DNA from: Brachionus rotundiformis
Taxonomy: Eukaryota > Rotifera > Eurotatoria > Ploima > Brachionidae
NCBI GenBank assembly: GCA_016802295.1
Contig: JAESIW010000137.1
Coordinates: 6,565,302 to 6,629,301 of the forward strand
Direction: 5' to 3'
DNA: 64,000 bases
The translations under genes and the position numbers were made by a program. Position 1 is the first letter of the stretch. Every line of letters starts with the position of its first letter. Shown piece by piece: positions 22,767 to 34,489 of the stretch. A model generated the notes under the pieces. The model was not told the origin of the DNA and made no database searches. It worked only from the letters and a program-made list of their open reading frames with translations.

Positions 22767-25104
22767 GTAATTTGGCTTTTTAAACATGTTATAGAAATAG
22801 TTAGTGTGTAGTTATACCATCAGCTTGGAAACTAATAAAATTTGAAAAAAAAATCCAATCTTTTGTGTGTTATGTAATTAGTTCTTATTGGAAAAAAATA
22901 AAATTTTAAAAGGTTAAAATATTCATGATTTGGGATTTTGGAAAAGGCCAATTTATTACCAAATAAGGCCAAAGTCTGATGCAAATGACATAATCTATAG
23001 ACTCGTATAAAAATAATCTTTTTCATTCTCTGAAATCTTATTTTTAATTAATTTACCAAAAGAATTTTTACCACATTTTAAATTTTTAATTAAAATTAAG
23101 AGAATCTTTTTCAAAATTAGTTCAAAATTGCGCAACATTATTAAAAAGTCCAAATTAATTTTAATTTTGATTAATTTTTTATCATAAAATAATACAAAAT
23201 ATAAAATTATTATTGTGAATGAGAGTGGATATCAAGTGACCCCATTTCAAAATTTAGTATTTTAATTAGACCCTAAAAATAGGGTCATATTGTTATTTCA
23301 AATTAATTATTTGCTATCATAGTCAAGACCATTGGTAAATTTATCTATTTTTCAAGTGACCAATTGTTCTTTTATAAGATTTTTAAGATCATTTTTAATT
23401 AGAGTTTAAATTGTGTTACGAGACACGTTGTGAAATTTTTTAATCAACTGACATATTTTTCATTGGCAATTTTTGCAAAGGTGGTTAGATTTTCCATAGA
23501 TTAATTTACTCAATTTGCTTTGCTTATTAGATTTACATATTAAAGTCACATTTTCAGAGACTTAACCTAATTTCACTGATTTAGACAAATAGAAGATAAG
23601 GTATATAAAAATCTACGCCTAAATGATGACTTCATTTTTGCTTGTTTAATGGAGAATTTTATATAAAGAGTTGTTGTTCAGATTTGTTTGTATTAAAATA
23701 AAGTCGGGCTCTTTGGACTTGTAAAGCTTGCCTTTGACTACTTAGTGACTAAAATTTTGTCTTCATACTTAAACGCCTGAGGTCACAATTGAAAAAACGC
23801 GTTTTTTGCACTTTTCCAAAGTCAAAATTTTCTATGATCCTATTGAGTGACCACAACTTCCAAGTAGTATGTTAGAGTGCATCTACTGAGATTGCCTATG
23901 AGTACCTGGGGACCTCCGTGGGCCAAAAGATCATAGAGAAATGAGGTCCTGAAGGAGACTTTAATTCTCAAAGTTGAATTTCTCTATCAATTTTTAGAGT
24001 TTTTCTGCACTTCAAAAGCCAAAGTCAAGATAATTTGAACATTGTAGGTATTTTTGTTGTCTCTTGGCCACTTAAAACCCAAATCAGGCCAATTAAGAGA
24101 AAATTGTTTTCAAATATTTTTCTTCATTTCTTATTTTATCATAAATATAATTGCAAAGTGTACCAATTTTTGCAATACAGTGCATACAGTATAGCTCAAA
24201 TTATGGATAATACTATAAAGGCATCCATGATAGGTAGATACATAAGACTCTAGTAGGACAAATAATTAAATTCACTGGTGCTGTCACTTCGGTAACTTCA
24301 GAGCAGTGCTTAATTACCATTTTCAAAGTGACAGTGAGTATTTCTAATGATCTTGGTTCCTGATTGGCAATTTCGTTTTCCCAAAAGCATCTTGCGTCAA
24401 GTCAAGCATGACAAAGTTAACAAATCTATTTACAAGTTGTTATGTAATAGTTTTCTATGGAAACAATGATTTATTTTTGATATCATCAAAGAGCTCAATA
24501 AAGCTAGGCGCCTTTGATTATGTGTGGCTGAATTTTTTATGCTAAAAGAGTGCTTGCGTTATTCAGAGAAAGAGAGAGAGAGGAGAAGAGAAGAGAGAAG
24601 CTCGAATTGTTTGAATTCGATAAACACAGCAAAATATGCGCTATCGAACCCTCATTTCGAGTCTCTCTGCTTCTACTTAACCGTCATTCGCTAGCTGAAT
24701 GACTAAACTCAAAACATTACATTCATAGATTTTATGCCAAGTCGCAATTTAGCACAAGTATAAAAACGCGCTCAAACAAAAAATCAATAGCTCATTTTTA
24801 TTTTGTGAGAGTTAGAAAGAAATGAATAGCAAGAGAGAGGATGATTAATTGAATTTTTATTTTCTTGTTTAGATTACAGAGCCAGATTGGCTGCTTTAAC
24901 TCGAAGCCTAGTTGTCTTGACCCCTAAAGCGGTTAAAATGCACAAAGCGTTTTAAGAGTGTCCTAACATCCTGAAGATCATTGAGGGTTTTTACTAAGCC
25001 GCACACACACACACAACTATTTTTATAACAAGTCTAAAAATAACCTTGAACCTTTGTATACGAACATCCTTAACTCTTTAGGGGTAATCACAACTTCAAC
25101 TAAA
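22767..25104. other. Intron or intergenic region upstream of trehalase
   Basis: Mostly featureless AT-rich DNA. 24567-24601 is a GA-rich tract and 25002-25014 a short CA repeat, both near the likely trehalase promoter. No gene recognised. Confidence 0.4.
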
Positions 25105-26766
25105 ATGAATCCAAAGAGAGAAGACAAATTGATTAAACACGAAATCAAAGAAGCAGTTAAGCTTTACATGAATGAGAAATTTCTGCGCTGTGTCAAAAAA
25201 GTCAACCCAAATGTGGACTCAAAGTCAATAGTGGACAGGGCGACACGCAAGCCCATCGAGCAGGTGCTCATGGCTCTGGACGACCTGGACGAACACAATC
25301 TGGACCAAGTACAGCAGTTTGTGGACACGCACCTGCACGAGCCGGGCATAGAGATCACTAGAGCCGAACTGACAGACTGGGTTGAAGAGCCGCGCTTCCT
25401 CAAACACATCCACAGCGAGGAGCTGCGCCACTTTTGCACCGCTCTAAACCGTGTTTGGTTAGAGTTGTACAAAAAGTTGGACATGAGCAAACTGGAGCAC
25501 GAGTGCGTCACCAGCCATCTGCCGATGCGCTATCCCTTCATTGTGCCGGGCGGTAGATTCATCGAGATCTACTACTGGGACACCTACTGGACCATAGAGG
25601 GGCTGCTCGTTTGCGGCATGATTGACACAGTCAGACAAATGATTGAGAACTTTATATTTTTCATTAAAAAATTTGGCTTCATTCCCAACGGCTCGCGAAT
25701 CTACTACCTAAATCGGAGCCAGCCACCTTACTTCGCTCAAATGGTCATGCGCTACTACGACTACTGCATGAACTGCGACCACCTGAGCCCCGAAGCCAAA
25801 CAACAAGTGGAAGACTTTGTTCTCACCGACGCCTACAAATGCATCCTAATCGAATACCGATACTGGACTAGGCAAAAGTCGGTCGAAATGGTCATCGACA
25901 AGAGAACAAAGCGAAAATTCAAATTCAGCAGATACACAGTTAACACCAACATGCCACGGCCAGAGTCCTACTTTGAGGACATGCACACGGCCAGCGAGTG
26001 CAAAACCGAGGCCGAGAGGCAAAAAATGTACTGTGACATAACCGCCGCGGCCGAGAGTGGCTACGATTTTAGTTCAAGATGGTTCAAAGACCCAATGAAC
26101 ATGTCCACCATTCAGACCACCGATCTAATACCGGTCGATCTGAACGCTGTCTTGTACAAGAACGAGCTCATACTAAGCTCTCTAAGCGAGCTCAGAGGAG
26201 ACGACCTAAAGGCCAAGCTGTTCAAGCGGCTCGCCATTAAGAGACGTTATGCTATCAACAAACTGTTATGGTCAAAAGAAAATTACTGCTGGGCCGATTA
26301 TAACCTGAAGAGTGGTCGACTAACTGACCACTTTTACACGTCGAATCTAGCACCGCTATGGTTCGACATGAGACCGCCATCTGGCGTTAGAGCGTCTGAT
26401 ATAATCGGCAAGCACCGCGGAGTCTTTGACAGCTATGACGGCGGCGTGCCTGTCTCATTGCTAAAGACAACACAGCAATGGGACTTTAACAACGTATGGG
26501 CGCCGAACCAGCACTCTTACATCATGATGCTGTTGAAGCATGACCCGCGCATGGCTCTGAAATTGGCCAGAAAATTTTTCAACACAGTTTATTATGGATG
26601 GAAAAGAACTGGAATGATTTATGAGAAGTATGACGTGCATGTGCCAGGAGAACGTGGCGCTGGTGGTGAATATGACGTACAGACTGGCTTCGGATGGACC
26701 AATGGTGTCATTTTTTCACTAATTGAAATTTTTAAAGATGACATTTTAGTGCCAGTGGCAATTTAA
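25105..26766 (+). CDS. TREH: Trehalase (glycoside hydrolase family 37)
   Basis: One uninterrupted ORF of 553 aa from MNPKREDK hydrolyses trehalose to two glucose molecules. Both family signatures are present: PGGRFIEIYYWDTYW and QWDFNNVWAP. The catalytic acid lies in ESGYDFSSRW (usually ESGWDFSSRW), and the C-terminal GGEYDVQTGFGWTNG carries the general base region. No signal peptide is seen from this ATG, suggesting a cytosolic enzyme, unless the upstream exon at 22700 is used. Lack of coding introns is unusual beside its intron-rich neighbours and could reflect a retrocopy, intron loss or transfer, though codon use looks native. A splice-acceptor-like AG lies 24 nt before the ATG, compatible with a 5' exon or spliced-leader addition. 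Confidence 0.96.
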   Translation: MNPKREDKLIKHEIKEAVKLYMNEKFLRCVKKVNPNVDSKSIVDRATRKPIEQVLMALDDLDEHNLDQVQQFVDTHLHEPGIEITRAELTDWVEEPRFLKHIHSEELRHFCTALNRVWLELYKKLDMSKLEHECVTSHLPMRYPFIVPGGRFIEIYYWDTYWTIEGLLVCGMIDTVRQMIENFIFFIKKFGFIPNGSRIYYLNRSQPPYFAQMVMRYYDYCMNCDHLSPEAKQQVEDFVLTDAYKCILIEYRYWTRQKSVEMVIDKRTKRKFKFSRYTVNTNMPRPESYFEDMHTASECKTEAERQKMYCDITAAAESGYDFSSRWFKDPMNMSTIQTTDLIPVDLNAVLYKNELILSSLSELRGDDLKAKLFKRLAIKRRYAINKLLWSKENYCWADYNLKSGRLTDHFYTSNLAPLWFDMRPPSGVRASDIIGKHRGVFDSYDGGVPVSLLKTTQQWDFNNVWAPNQHSYIMMLLKHDPRMALKLARKFFNTVYYGWKRTGMIYEKYDVHVPGERGAGGEYDVQTGFGWTNGVIFSLIEIFKDDILVPVAI

Positions 26767-27990
26767 CCAAAAATTTTGAAGACTTTTATTTCTTTTATTT
26801 TTAATCATTTTCTAAAAATTATCATTTTTTTTTCTTGATTAACTTGATTTTTTTTTTTGATGTTATAAAATAGCTGTCGTTCGGACTCAATTTATATGGA
26901 AAAAAATTATTACCAAAGCACAACAAAAAAATAATAAAGCCCTGAAATTGTTTTTATGTTAAAATTTAATTTTTAATTGCTCCAAAAATCCCTAATTATT
27001 TTTGCTTTAGTTTTTCATACATAATTTTTAGCCTAATTTTATTTGCACTTCCAAAGTTGCTTGAGAAATTTTTCCAACAAGGTTAAGTAAATGAGATAGA
27101 TTTATATTGTTTTTTTACATTTTACATACTTGAATCTAACACTTATTGCATAATCTTTAAATTAAGACATTAATCAATCTTTAATTAGACATAAATGATG
27201 TGCGTCTAGACCTTTGTGCAATAAGCAAAGTAAAATTTTTGATCAAATTTCAGGCGCTCAGTCTTGCTCAAACATTTTTAGATGCGCAATTAAATTTCAT
27301 TGCATTTTTAGAAATTACAATCCTTTTCTTCAAAAGTTTGAAAATAAAGCTCTGAAATGTTAAAAGAATAAAAAATCAGCGATGAAATTTAATTGCGCAT
27401 CTAAAAATGTTTGAGCAAGATTGAGCGCTTGAAATTTGATCAAAAATTTTACTTTGCTTGTTCAATACTGTATTTTATTTAACAATTAAGGCCTGAGTTA
27501 AGATAAATATAAATTGAAATGGCTGTCAGTAATTAACGCAATAAAATTAGTAAAATTACCACAAATCTATTTAAAAAATCAACAAAAGTTAAAAAATTTT
27601 TATCTCTTTCTTTTTTTTTCCCCAACTTATTATAAATAAAAAAATTAAATTAATGAAAACATAAAACATTTAATAGATTTACACCTTTTACTTATAAATT
27701 ACAACTAAAATCATTAAAGCTCAATATATTTATTTAATTGACTCAAATCAAGTCCTCGTCCAGTTAGTAAAAGACTTGAAATTCATTATAAAAATTGTCA
27801 ACATTTTAGTAACTAAGTTCGTGCACTTGTTCATACTGGCTAAAAAATTATTTTTGTTGTCATTCTATAGCATATTGTTACAGGCTAAGTAAGTATTAAA
27901 ATTAAAAAAAATTTTCTTTAAATTTATTAATATTAATTTTTTTGGAATTGATGAACTTTAATGATATTGGCATGGATATACCATTGAACA
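26767..27990. repeat. Intergenic region with a 76-bp-arm inverted repeat
   Basis: 27225-27300 and 27382-27457 are nearly exact reverse complements (GCAAAGTAAAATTTTTGATC to the mirrored end) around an 81-nt loop, a foldback MITE-like structure 0.5 kb past trehalase. No gene in the remainder. Confidence 0.8.
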
Positions 27991-28625
27991 ACAAGCCAAA
28001 GCGGGGATAAAAAAAAACGGCACTAAATTTCTACTACACCAAATAATTATTAAATACTTCACCAAAATAAATCACCAAAAAATATTAAAAAATGAACCAA
28101 ATAAATATATTTTTCAACAAAACAATTTTATTTCACCAAAAAAAATATTATTTTTTCACCAAAATAAAAGAGTTTTTATCACCAATAATAATACAAATAT
28201 AACCAAACAATAATTACTGAATTATCAAGGCTTGTTTTGCCTTTGCAGGTCTTCCAGCTTTTTTCTTTTCGTCGATAGGAATATTTTTCGCTGATAGTGG
28301 TATTTCAACGAAAAATAACATAACGAAAAATACTTTTTATAATATTTTTGGTGAATAAAAAATTGAATTGGTGAAATATAAATTAATTAGGTTAAATTAA
28401 GATTAATCTGGTTTAGAAAACTATTTTGAATTGGTGATTTGATTTGCACAGGTAATTTTGATTTTTTGGTGTCAATTAAGAATAGATTTGCGACAAATAA
28501 CACCAATTAGGTGTTAAATTTTGGTAATCGTAAATAAAATATAATCTAAGTTTCGCCTTAGATTATATTTTTTTGATGATATTCTTTATTATTTTGGTGA
28601 ATAAAAAAAATATTAGTGGTTAACG
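27990..28625. mobile_element. Probable non-autonomous DNA transposon with clustered TTCACCAAAA-type motifs
   Basis: 28031-28195 has repeated (T)CACCAAAAT motifs and 28347-28620 has the same motif inverted (ATTTTGGTGAA), forming degenerate subterminal inverted repeats. Between them the minus strand at about 28218-28300 encodes KKKAGRPAKAKQALIIQ then a stop, resembling a basic AT-hook-like protein tail. A hairpin (arms 28536-28550 and 28557-28571) lies inside the right half. Boundaries are uncertain. Confidence 0.5.
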
Positions 28626-30052
28626 ATACTTGTATGCCAAAAAAAAACAAGTACGTGCCTACAACATCAACCAGGGGACTGTATTCAGAATGAAGAGAAT
28701 ATCTTACTTGAATCTGAATAAGATTCGGATAAAGAACTTGAACAAGTTCCAACATCATCTAATAGACACAAGCCGAAAACTTGTTATGTCCCAATGAAGA
28801 AAAAAGGAGGTTTTTATTGCACAAATAGTTGTACTAGGAAAAAAATGAAATTTTTTGATAATTTTTTTTTTCACATTTTTTATTTTTTTATTGATTTAAT
28901 GGAAAAATTTATTTTTATAGGGTATTATTACTATTTATATTAATTTTAAATAAAAATATTGACACAAAATTAATATTTTTATTTTTTTATATATTTATGG
29001 GTTTTTTACTATTTATGTGGAATTTTTATTAAAAATATTGTGCACAAATATTAAGAGTCAATTGAAATATTAAAATTAATTAAGATTGTAGACAATGGTC
29101 GCTGCAATAACAAATTTAAAATACTGTAATCTTCAACATTGATCTTTTTCAATTAATAATCTTGAATAGAAATAATCAAATCATTTTTTCCCTTTTGATT
29201 TGGTCATCGATTCAGGTTTGTAACCGGTTTAAAATAAAACAATGTTTAATCTTTAAAAGCTTTATTTAAATAAAAGAATCGAATTCTTATTTATACCTAA
29301 ATGGTCGTGTTAAGAACACGAGCTTATAATTAAGACAAGATGTGAGCTGAGTGGTAAATGTATTTGTCAGCATTTCGAAGCGTCTAACTTCTGAGATACA
29401 TGACAAGTATAATTCTCACTTATCTTTGTGCATCAGTTAATAAGCTGATGAATAAGTGATAGTTCAAGGTAACAGGTTGTTACTATTGCTAGAGCCTGAA
29501 GTGAAGTCTTTATATGCAGTTTTTCAAAACAATAGTTTCTTCATAAAAACTATTACATAACTCATTTTATTTACCAACGCTTTGCTAAAAAAAAGGACTT
29601 AATTCTATTATGTCTAAAATAGAAGAAAAAAAGTGAAGTTTTTCTTTTGAATGAGTCACTTTTTTTCAATGAAAAATTTCGAAAAGAAGAAATCCTCTCC
29701 TGGTTCCTTTTATTTCTAATTGAAGACAGTTTACTCTCGCATCTGTGTTTAATTGCATCAACAGTCTTTTATGTCTAGCTTTGATTAACGGTTCTAATAG
29801 TGCCAATCTGACTCAGAGACCAGTAAATCAAGTGAGCCACTACACAGAAGAACAAACCCTCAATCGAATGCACTGAGACTCTAAAAAACAAAAATAATAT
29901 TTTCTAGAACAAAAATACTAAAAGCTACTTTGATCTAATTGAAATAAATATAAATCTAAAAAAATCAACTTAAATAATTAATTTATAGATGAGTAAATTG
30001 ATGTTATACATAAAGGAAATTATTAAGCTAGACAATATTCACTATTCAAAAA
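28626..30052. repeat. Gene-poor region with a dispersed repeat (29216-29440)
   Basis: 29216-29350 (from GTAACCGGTTTAAAATAAAA) matches 63053-63200 closely and resembles a solo LTR or transposon end. 29380-29440 (ATGACAAGTATAATTCT) matches 57560-57580. No coding feature is supported elsewhere in the interval. Confidence 0.55.
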
Positions 30053-30427
30053 ATGTCTATTATCGAAGAAATACCAAACAGCTTAAGCCAAGATGAGTCC
30101 ATTGAACGAGAACAAATGAAAAAAACTAGAGAAAAGGAAAAAGTTTACCTCCCTTTCTGTAACTTAGTAGCAGCTCAAGGACATCTAGCTATGACTTTTG
30201 CCGATAACGATTTGATCTGTAAACGGGCCACAGAGAATTTGCCTGGCGATATCATTTGATATCAATGTACAAAATGTACAATTCGTTTAAAGCTTTATAG
30301 ATTCAACGACTCTATCATTATTGAAATGACAGACGAAGTTCATGATCATTTAAAATGGAAAGGGAAAAAGACGAATTATGTCATCAGAGAGCCAGTGAGA
30401 AGTAGAATCATTGAATTCGAAAAATAG
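30053..30427 (+). pseudogene. FLYWCH-type zinc-finger ORF interrupted by one in-frame TGA
   Basis: The frame opens at 30053 (MSIIEEIPNSL), reads to a TGA at 30257-30259 and then stays open in the same frame to TAG at 30425-30427, 124 codons in all. Around the TGA the order fits a FLYWCH finger: NDLICKRA, GDII-stop-YQCTKCTIRLKL, then DEVHDH. The stop sits where the conserved Trp of FLYWCH (W-x-C) is expected, a one-base TGG-to-TGA change. FLYWCH domains are common in MULE-related elements, and a matching tail occurs at 60831-61073, so this is probably a transposon-derived pseudogene. Confidence 0.6.
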
Positions 30428-30599
30428 AGAATGAAAATATTATTATTAGTAAAATTCTTTTCAAAATGATATTTAATTATAAACATAGCTAGGTATCAAA
30501 ATTTCACTATCTTATCATTATCGGTTTATGATTTATTTCCTAATGAATTAAATTGTCTAGCTGCTGATTTATTACACTCTCTTGATCTGGTTTATAAGA

Positions 30600-30671
30600 T
30601 CCCGCGTGGTCTAGTGGTTAGGATTTGACGCTCTCACCGTCAAGGCCCGGGTTCAATTCCGGGCACGGGAA
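30600..30671 (+). tRNA. tRNA-Glu (anticodon CTC)
   Basis: A 72-nt cloverleaf: acceptor TCCCGCG/CACGGGA, D arm GTCTAGTGGTTAGGA, anticodon stem TGACG/CGTCA with loop CTCTCAC (anticodon 30633-30635), T loop TTCAATT. By eye there is a C-A mismatch in the acceptor stem and a G-G mismatch in the T stem, so it may be weakly functional or slightly decayed. A T-run terminator follows at about 30675. Confidence 0.85.
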
Positions 30672-30928
30672 AATTTTTTCTTATCTACTCATTAAAATCG
30701 ATTCAAACAATTAATTTTATTAATAGATAAATACTGTCTGAGCCTGAATTGGAAAAGTCTCTATATCTTCGGTTCTTTATTACCTGTTTGTTAACACAAA
30801 ACAAATTCCAAATCGAAAAGAGTTTACCAAACTAATTTTTTCACTTATTATTTTAAATTAAGTCCCTGAGTAGCTCTGGCTAGGGAACAGGCTTATCAAA
30901 AATGGATCACAACAATAGATAAATACAA

Positions 30929-31000
30929 TCCGTGATAGTATAGTGGTGAGTATCCCCGCCTGTCACGCGGGAGACCGGGGTTCAATTCCCCGTCACGGAG
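30929..31000 (+). tRNA. tRNA-Asp (anticodon GTC)
   Basis: A 72-nt cloverleaf with acceptor TCCGTGA/TCACGGA, D arm TAGTATAGTGGTGAGTA, anticodon stem CCCGC/GCGGG with loop CTGTCAC (anticodon 30962-30964), T arm CGGGGTTCAATTCCCCG and discriminator G. All stems pair. A T-run follows directly. Confidence 0.95.
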
Positions 31001-31089
31001 ATTTTTTCTCCATTAATAAATAAATTAATAATTAATAAATAAACAATGCTTGTCTTATATTTTATTATTTTTATTTATTGTATCTATAT

Positions 31090-33898
31090 TTATAAATTTC
31101 CTATATGCTTCAAATATCCAACTACACCAGCATAAAGCTCTTGGCCAACTTTTGGAACCCTTTAAGAACCAGATAAATTGATTGAGTTGATAATTTGGTA
31201 AAGTGTTGATTACCTGTCTTCTGGAAGGGCGAATCCGTAGATGGCATCGGCGCTAGAGTCACCTGGAGACAACTCCAAGGTGCAAGCATATTTTATGTTG
31301 GCTTCGCCTTTAGCCCAGTCATCGCTTACGCCGGACAATCGGCCAAAAAGAACACCAGAGTGTCCGGTTGTGTACTGGGTGCCGTGAAGCGCTCTTAGAG
31401 CGGCGGCACCTTTGTCTGCAGCTAGTTTTAAATCATTGTAATCTGATGGATAGGCTGTTGTGTAGCTCCATGAAGTTAGCCAATATTGACCGTATGTGTG
31501 AATGGTCAAATAGGCGTCCCAGAAGTTTTCTTTGTCCAAAATGGCCTTTTCAACTGTTTTTGTTTCTAGTTCTGAATCAGCGCTTGGACCAGCGTATGTG
31601 TCACTGCATGGATTTGTTGAAGAGCCACCAGTCTAGTGGTAAAACGTTACTCTCCTAATAATAATATCTGAATTGAACCTACTCTCCATTGAAAACCAAA
31701 GTTTCGGTTCAGATCAGTACCAATACAGCTTGAGCCTGAGTTTGGATTTCTGTTTTTGCGCCACATTCGGTTCTTTATTTAAAAGACAGTTTTAATAGAT
31801 AAATAAATTAATTGATAAATTTTATTCTACTGTAGTGTGAGTGTATTCGTAGCCGTCTGGGTTTACCAATGGCAAAATGTGAATTTCGTATTTATTCAGA
31901 ATAGCTTGCATATCACTGTCTCCATCGTTGAAGCTACGATGCATCTAGACAAAAATAGTTATCTACAGATACATAGATACAAGTTCTAAAACCAACTTGG
32001 TCAATCATCCAAATGCAAGAGGACACAGCGATCCATTCTCGCTGAAAAAATAAAAAAATTTTATATTAATTATTTTATTAAAATAAATATTATTATTAAT
32101 AGTTGAACAAAGGTATAATTTTTGATTAATAACTTTTGACCATGTCATTAAATTTTGACTATATAGTTCAATTTTCCAGTCTATGGCAAAAATTACTAAT
32201 TGATATGATCTACGATCCTGAATATCAATAAATAATCAATTTTTTTAAATTAAATTTAAAAATTTTAAGTATCATTAATTAATGTTCATCAATATTTATG
32301 TTAACCATAAGTATTTATTGATAAATAAATATAGATAATAAAAATGCCATGGCGAATTAACAAATTGAAGATTTTTATTTTTAAATAAGAAATTAGGATA
32401 ATAATTTGTTCTGTTTCATTTTAAATTTTGTTAATTTTTTAGTCATATGAATTGACTTTGACCTTGTGACTTATGAAGAATAAAATTAAGACGCATGTCT
32501 TGACATGTGTCTACGAATTATTTAGAGTTGGATGTTCTAAGATTAACTGTTTTTAAAACACAAGTTCTAGCTACTTTGACTTCAAGTGGGCTAACCAATT
32601 AAAATATTGCACAATACCTGAAGTTGTATTTCGGGTACGATTACTAAAAGTTTCAGAAATTTAAGCATTGATACAGTGAGAATACTTTACACAGTACTGA
32701 TTAGAACTCATTTAGAATTTGCAATAAGTTCATGGTGCCCATTATGAGACGCATGAGAGGGGACCTAATCCAACTTTTTAAAATTATTAACAGATATGAA
32801 ATTATCAATTTTGAAAATGGTATAAATTTTTCTCCTAGTCAGTCGTACAACTTAACATGTATTTTTAGAGAATATGTGAAAAGTTGCATGCAACGATATC
32901 ATTTCTTAAAAATTGAGTAGTTAATGTTTGGAATAGTCTACCTCAGTACATTGTCAATTCCGAATCAATCATTAATTTCACTAATTAACTTTAATTAATT
33001 AACCTTGACAAATCAAGAAACAGTCTAACCCACTTCTAACCTAACCGAAAAGATTAGTTATATAAACAACCATTGTCTACAATCTTAATTAATTTTAATA
33101 TTTTAATTTAAAATTTATCTTGACTTTAGAATGACCTTTTTTAATTGAGTAGCTCAATTACTTAATAAAATAAAATATAAAAAAACAATTAAAATCTATC
33201 TCATTTACTTAACCTTATCTGAGGGTATGAAAAATGGTAACGGAGACAAAAATTGGAAAAACTTACCGCATGAAATCCACAATCAATGAAAATACCTCTG
33301 CTAGAAGTGGATGTCTTAAAGACAAGAGCCTTGATTATTCTGTTTTGGTAGGTTGTTCCAGCAATGTAAGAAGAAGCAATGCTTGGTGAGCTTGAGACCA
33401 CATCATCAATAAAGTTGTTTATTTCGCTGTATCTTGGAAATTTGCCAACAATGTTTTTGACATCGCGTCTGGTTCTGTTCATTGATTGTTGCTGCAAATC
33501 CAACTGTCTTTAATTACACACAAATTAACCTGTAAATATATCACTTTTTCTGCTTACCTCTGAATATTGCTGTCTACTATTTGGTAGCTGATTTCATTTT
33601 GGGAAAATATTTGGGAATATTTAAGCAAAGAAAGGGGGGAAACAACTACAAAAATTGGTTCGTTGACTACTCTGATTCGGTTTAGTACATCAAGCTATGG
33701 TAAAAATTTAGACAATTTTATAAATATTGCCATATTTTGGCTTACATCAGGATCGTGCTGAAGTTGGTCTAGTAGCTGTAAGTGCTGCTCGCTCTCGGGT
33801 ACCAATCTGAGCATTTTATAGCCCTCAAAAGAGACCTTTTCAGCGCATACCGAGGCTATTGCCAAGGCAAACAAACCTATAAACTTAAACGAATTCAT
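31090..33898 (-). CDS. Zinc carboxypeptidase of the M14A (CPA/B) family, secreted proenzyme
   Basis: Eight exons on the minus strand (33746-33898, 33558-33694, 33267-33507, 31998-32042, 31831-31944, 31683-31772, 31214-31632, 31090-31159) join in frame to 422 aa. A signal peptide (MNSFKFIGLFALAIASVCA) is followed by a propeptide (YKMLRLVPE, FVVVSPLS, ISYQIVD) and the catalytic domain. Zinc ligands appear in GFHAREW and TIHTYG, substrate-binding Asn-Arg in DLNRNFGF, and the catalytic Glu in TLEL. The usual Tyr248 loop (IYxxSGGS) reads VLFGRLSGVS, so the tyrosine is missing or replaced by Phe. An Ile at the specificity position suggests A-type preference. The 1224-nt intron holds a LINE remnant. 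An ATG four codons upstream (33910) is also possible. Confidence 0.93.
32460..33080 (+). pseudogene. LINE remnant in the carboxypeptidase intron
   Basis: Plus-strand fragments read VLIRTHLEFAISSWCPL, then RMRGDLIQLFKIINRYEI and, after a frameshift, NVWNSLPQYIVNSES: the thumb and C-terminal motifs of a CR1/jockey-like RT. A second copy lies at 36955-37480. It is antisense to the host gene. Confidence 0.7.
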
Positions 33899-33910
33899 TT
33901 TTCTATACAA

Positions 33911-34489
33911 AAAATATCAAGAATATTCAATAATTTATAATTATTTGCTACAAACACCTGCTACTTTTTGCTTGATAACATAAATATGTTTTATCAAAAA
34001 GAATTTATTTTTCAAGTCATTTAGCTTGGTTAATTACCAAAATAATCTGAAGCAAAATGATCAAGTGTTAGAAAAGCATTTAATTTGAGTTTTAAAAAGA
34101 TTATTATCTTTTATTTTAATTTTATTTGAATAAATATGAACTTTTAAAAATTAAATTTCAATCAAAAAAAAAAGATTAAAAAAATACTGTAAATAGTTAA
34201 ACTTTATTAATTAATAGATGATGAAGAGTTGAATTACCACAAAAATCTTCGAGAAAACTCATCGACGCAATTACTTAAAAAGCTCTAACTTTTTAGACAA
34301 TCACTATCTATTTATAATCTGCTTTTATGAAAGAAAAACATTTAAAAATACAATAATCTCAAATTAAATGACTTCCAAGAGGCCAAGTCGCACTGAATAG
34401 TTGGCTAAGATAAACATTCATTTATATCTTCTCAACTAACTGCTACTTCCTCTACACTCTTGATAATTATCACTACACATAACAATCGT
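33911..34489. other. Intergenic, 5' of the carboxypeptidase gene
   Basis: AT-rich, presumably including the carboxypeptidase promoter; no motif recognised. Confidence 0.4.

Noticed and set aside
25164..25511. Minus-strand ORF opposite trehalase
   Set aside because: Antisense shadow of a GC-rich coding exon.
30257..30259. Readthrough or selenocysteine at the TGA in the FLYWCH ORF
   Set aside because: The position is a conserved Trp, a one-base change explains it, and the element context favours a pseudogene; no selenocysteine element was recognised.
31620..31680. A tRNA-like stretch (TCTAGTGGTAAAAC with a nearby B-box-like motif)
   Set aside because: It falls on the splice junction and 50-nt intron of the carboxypeptidase gene, the A- and B-box-like parts are on opposite strands, and no cloverleaf forms.
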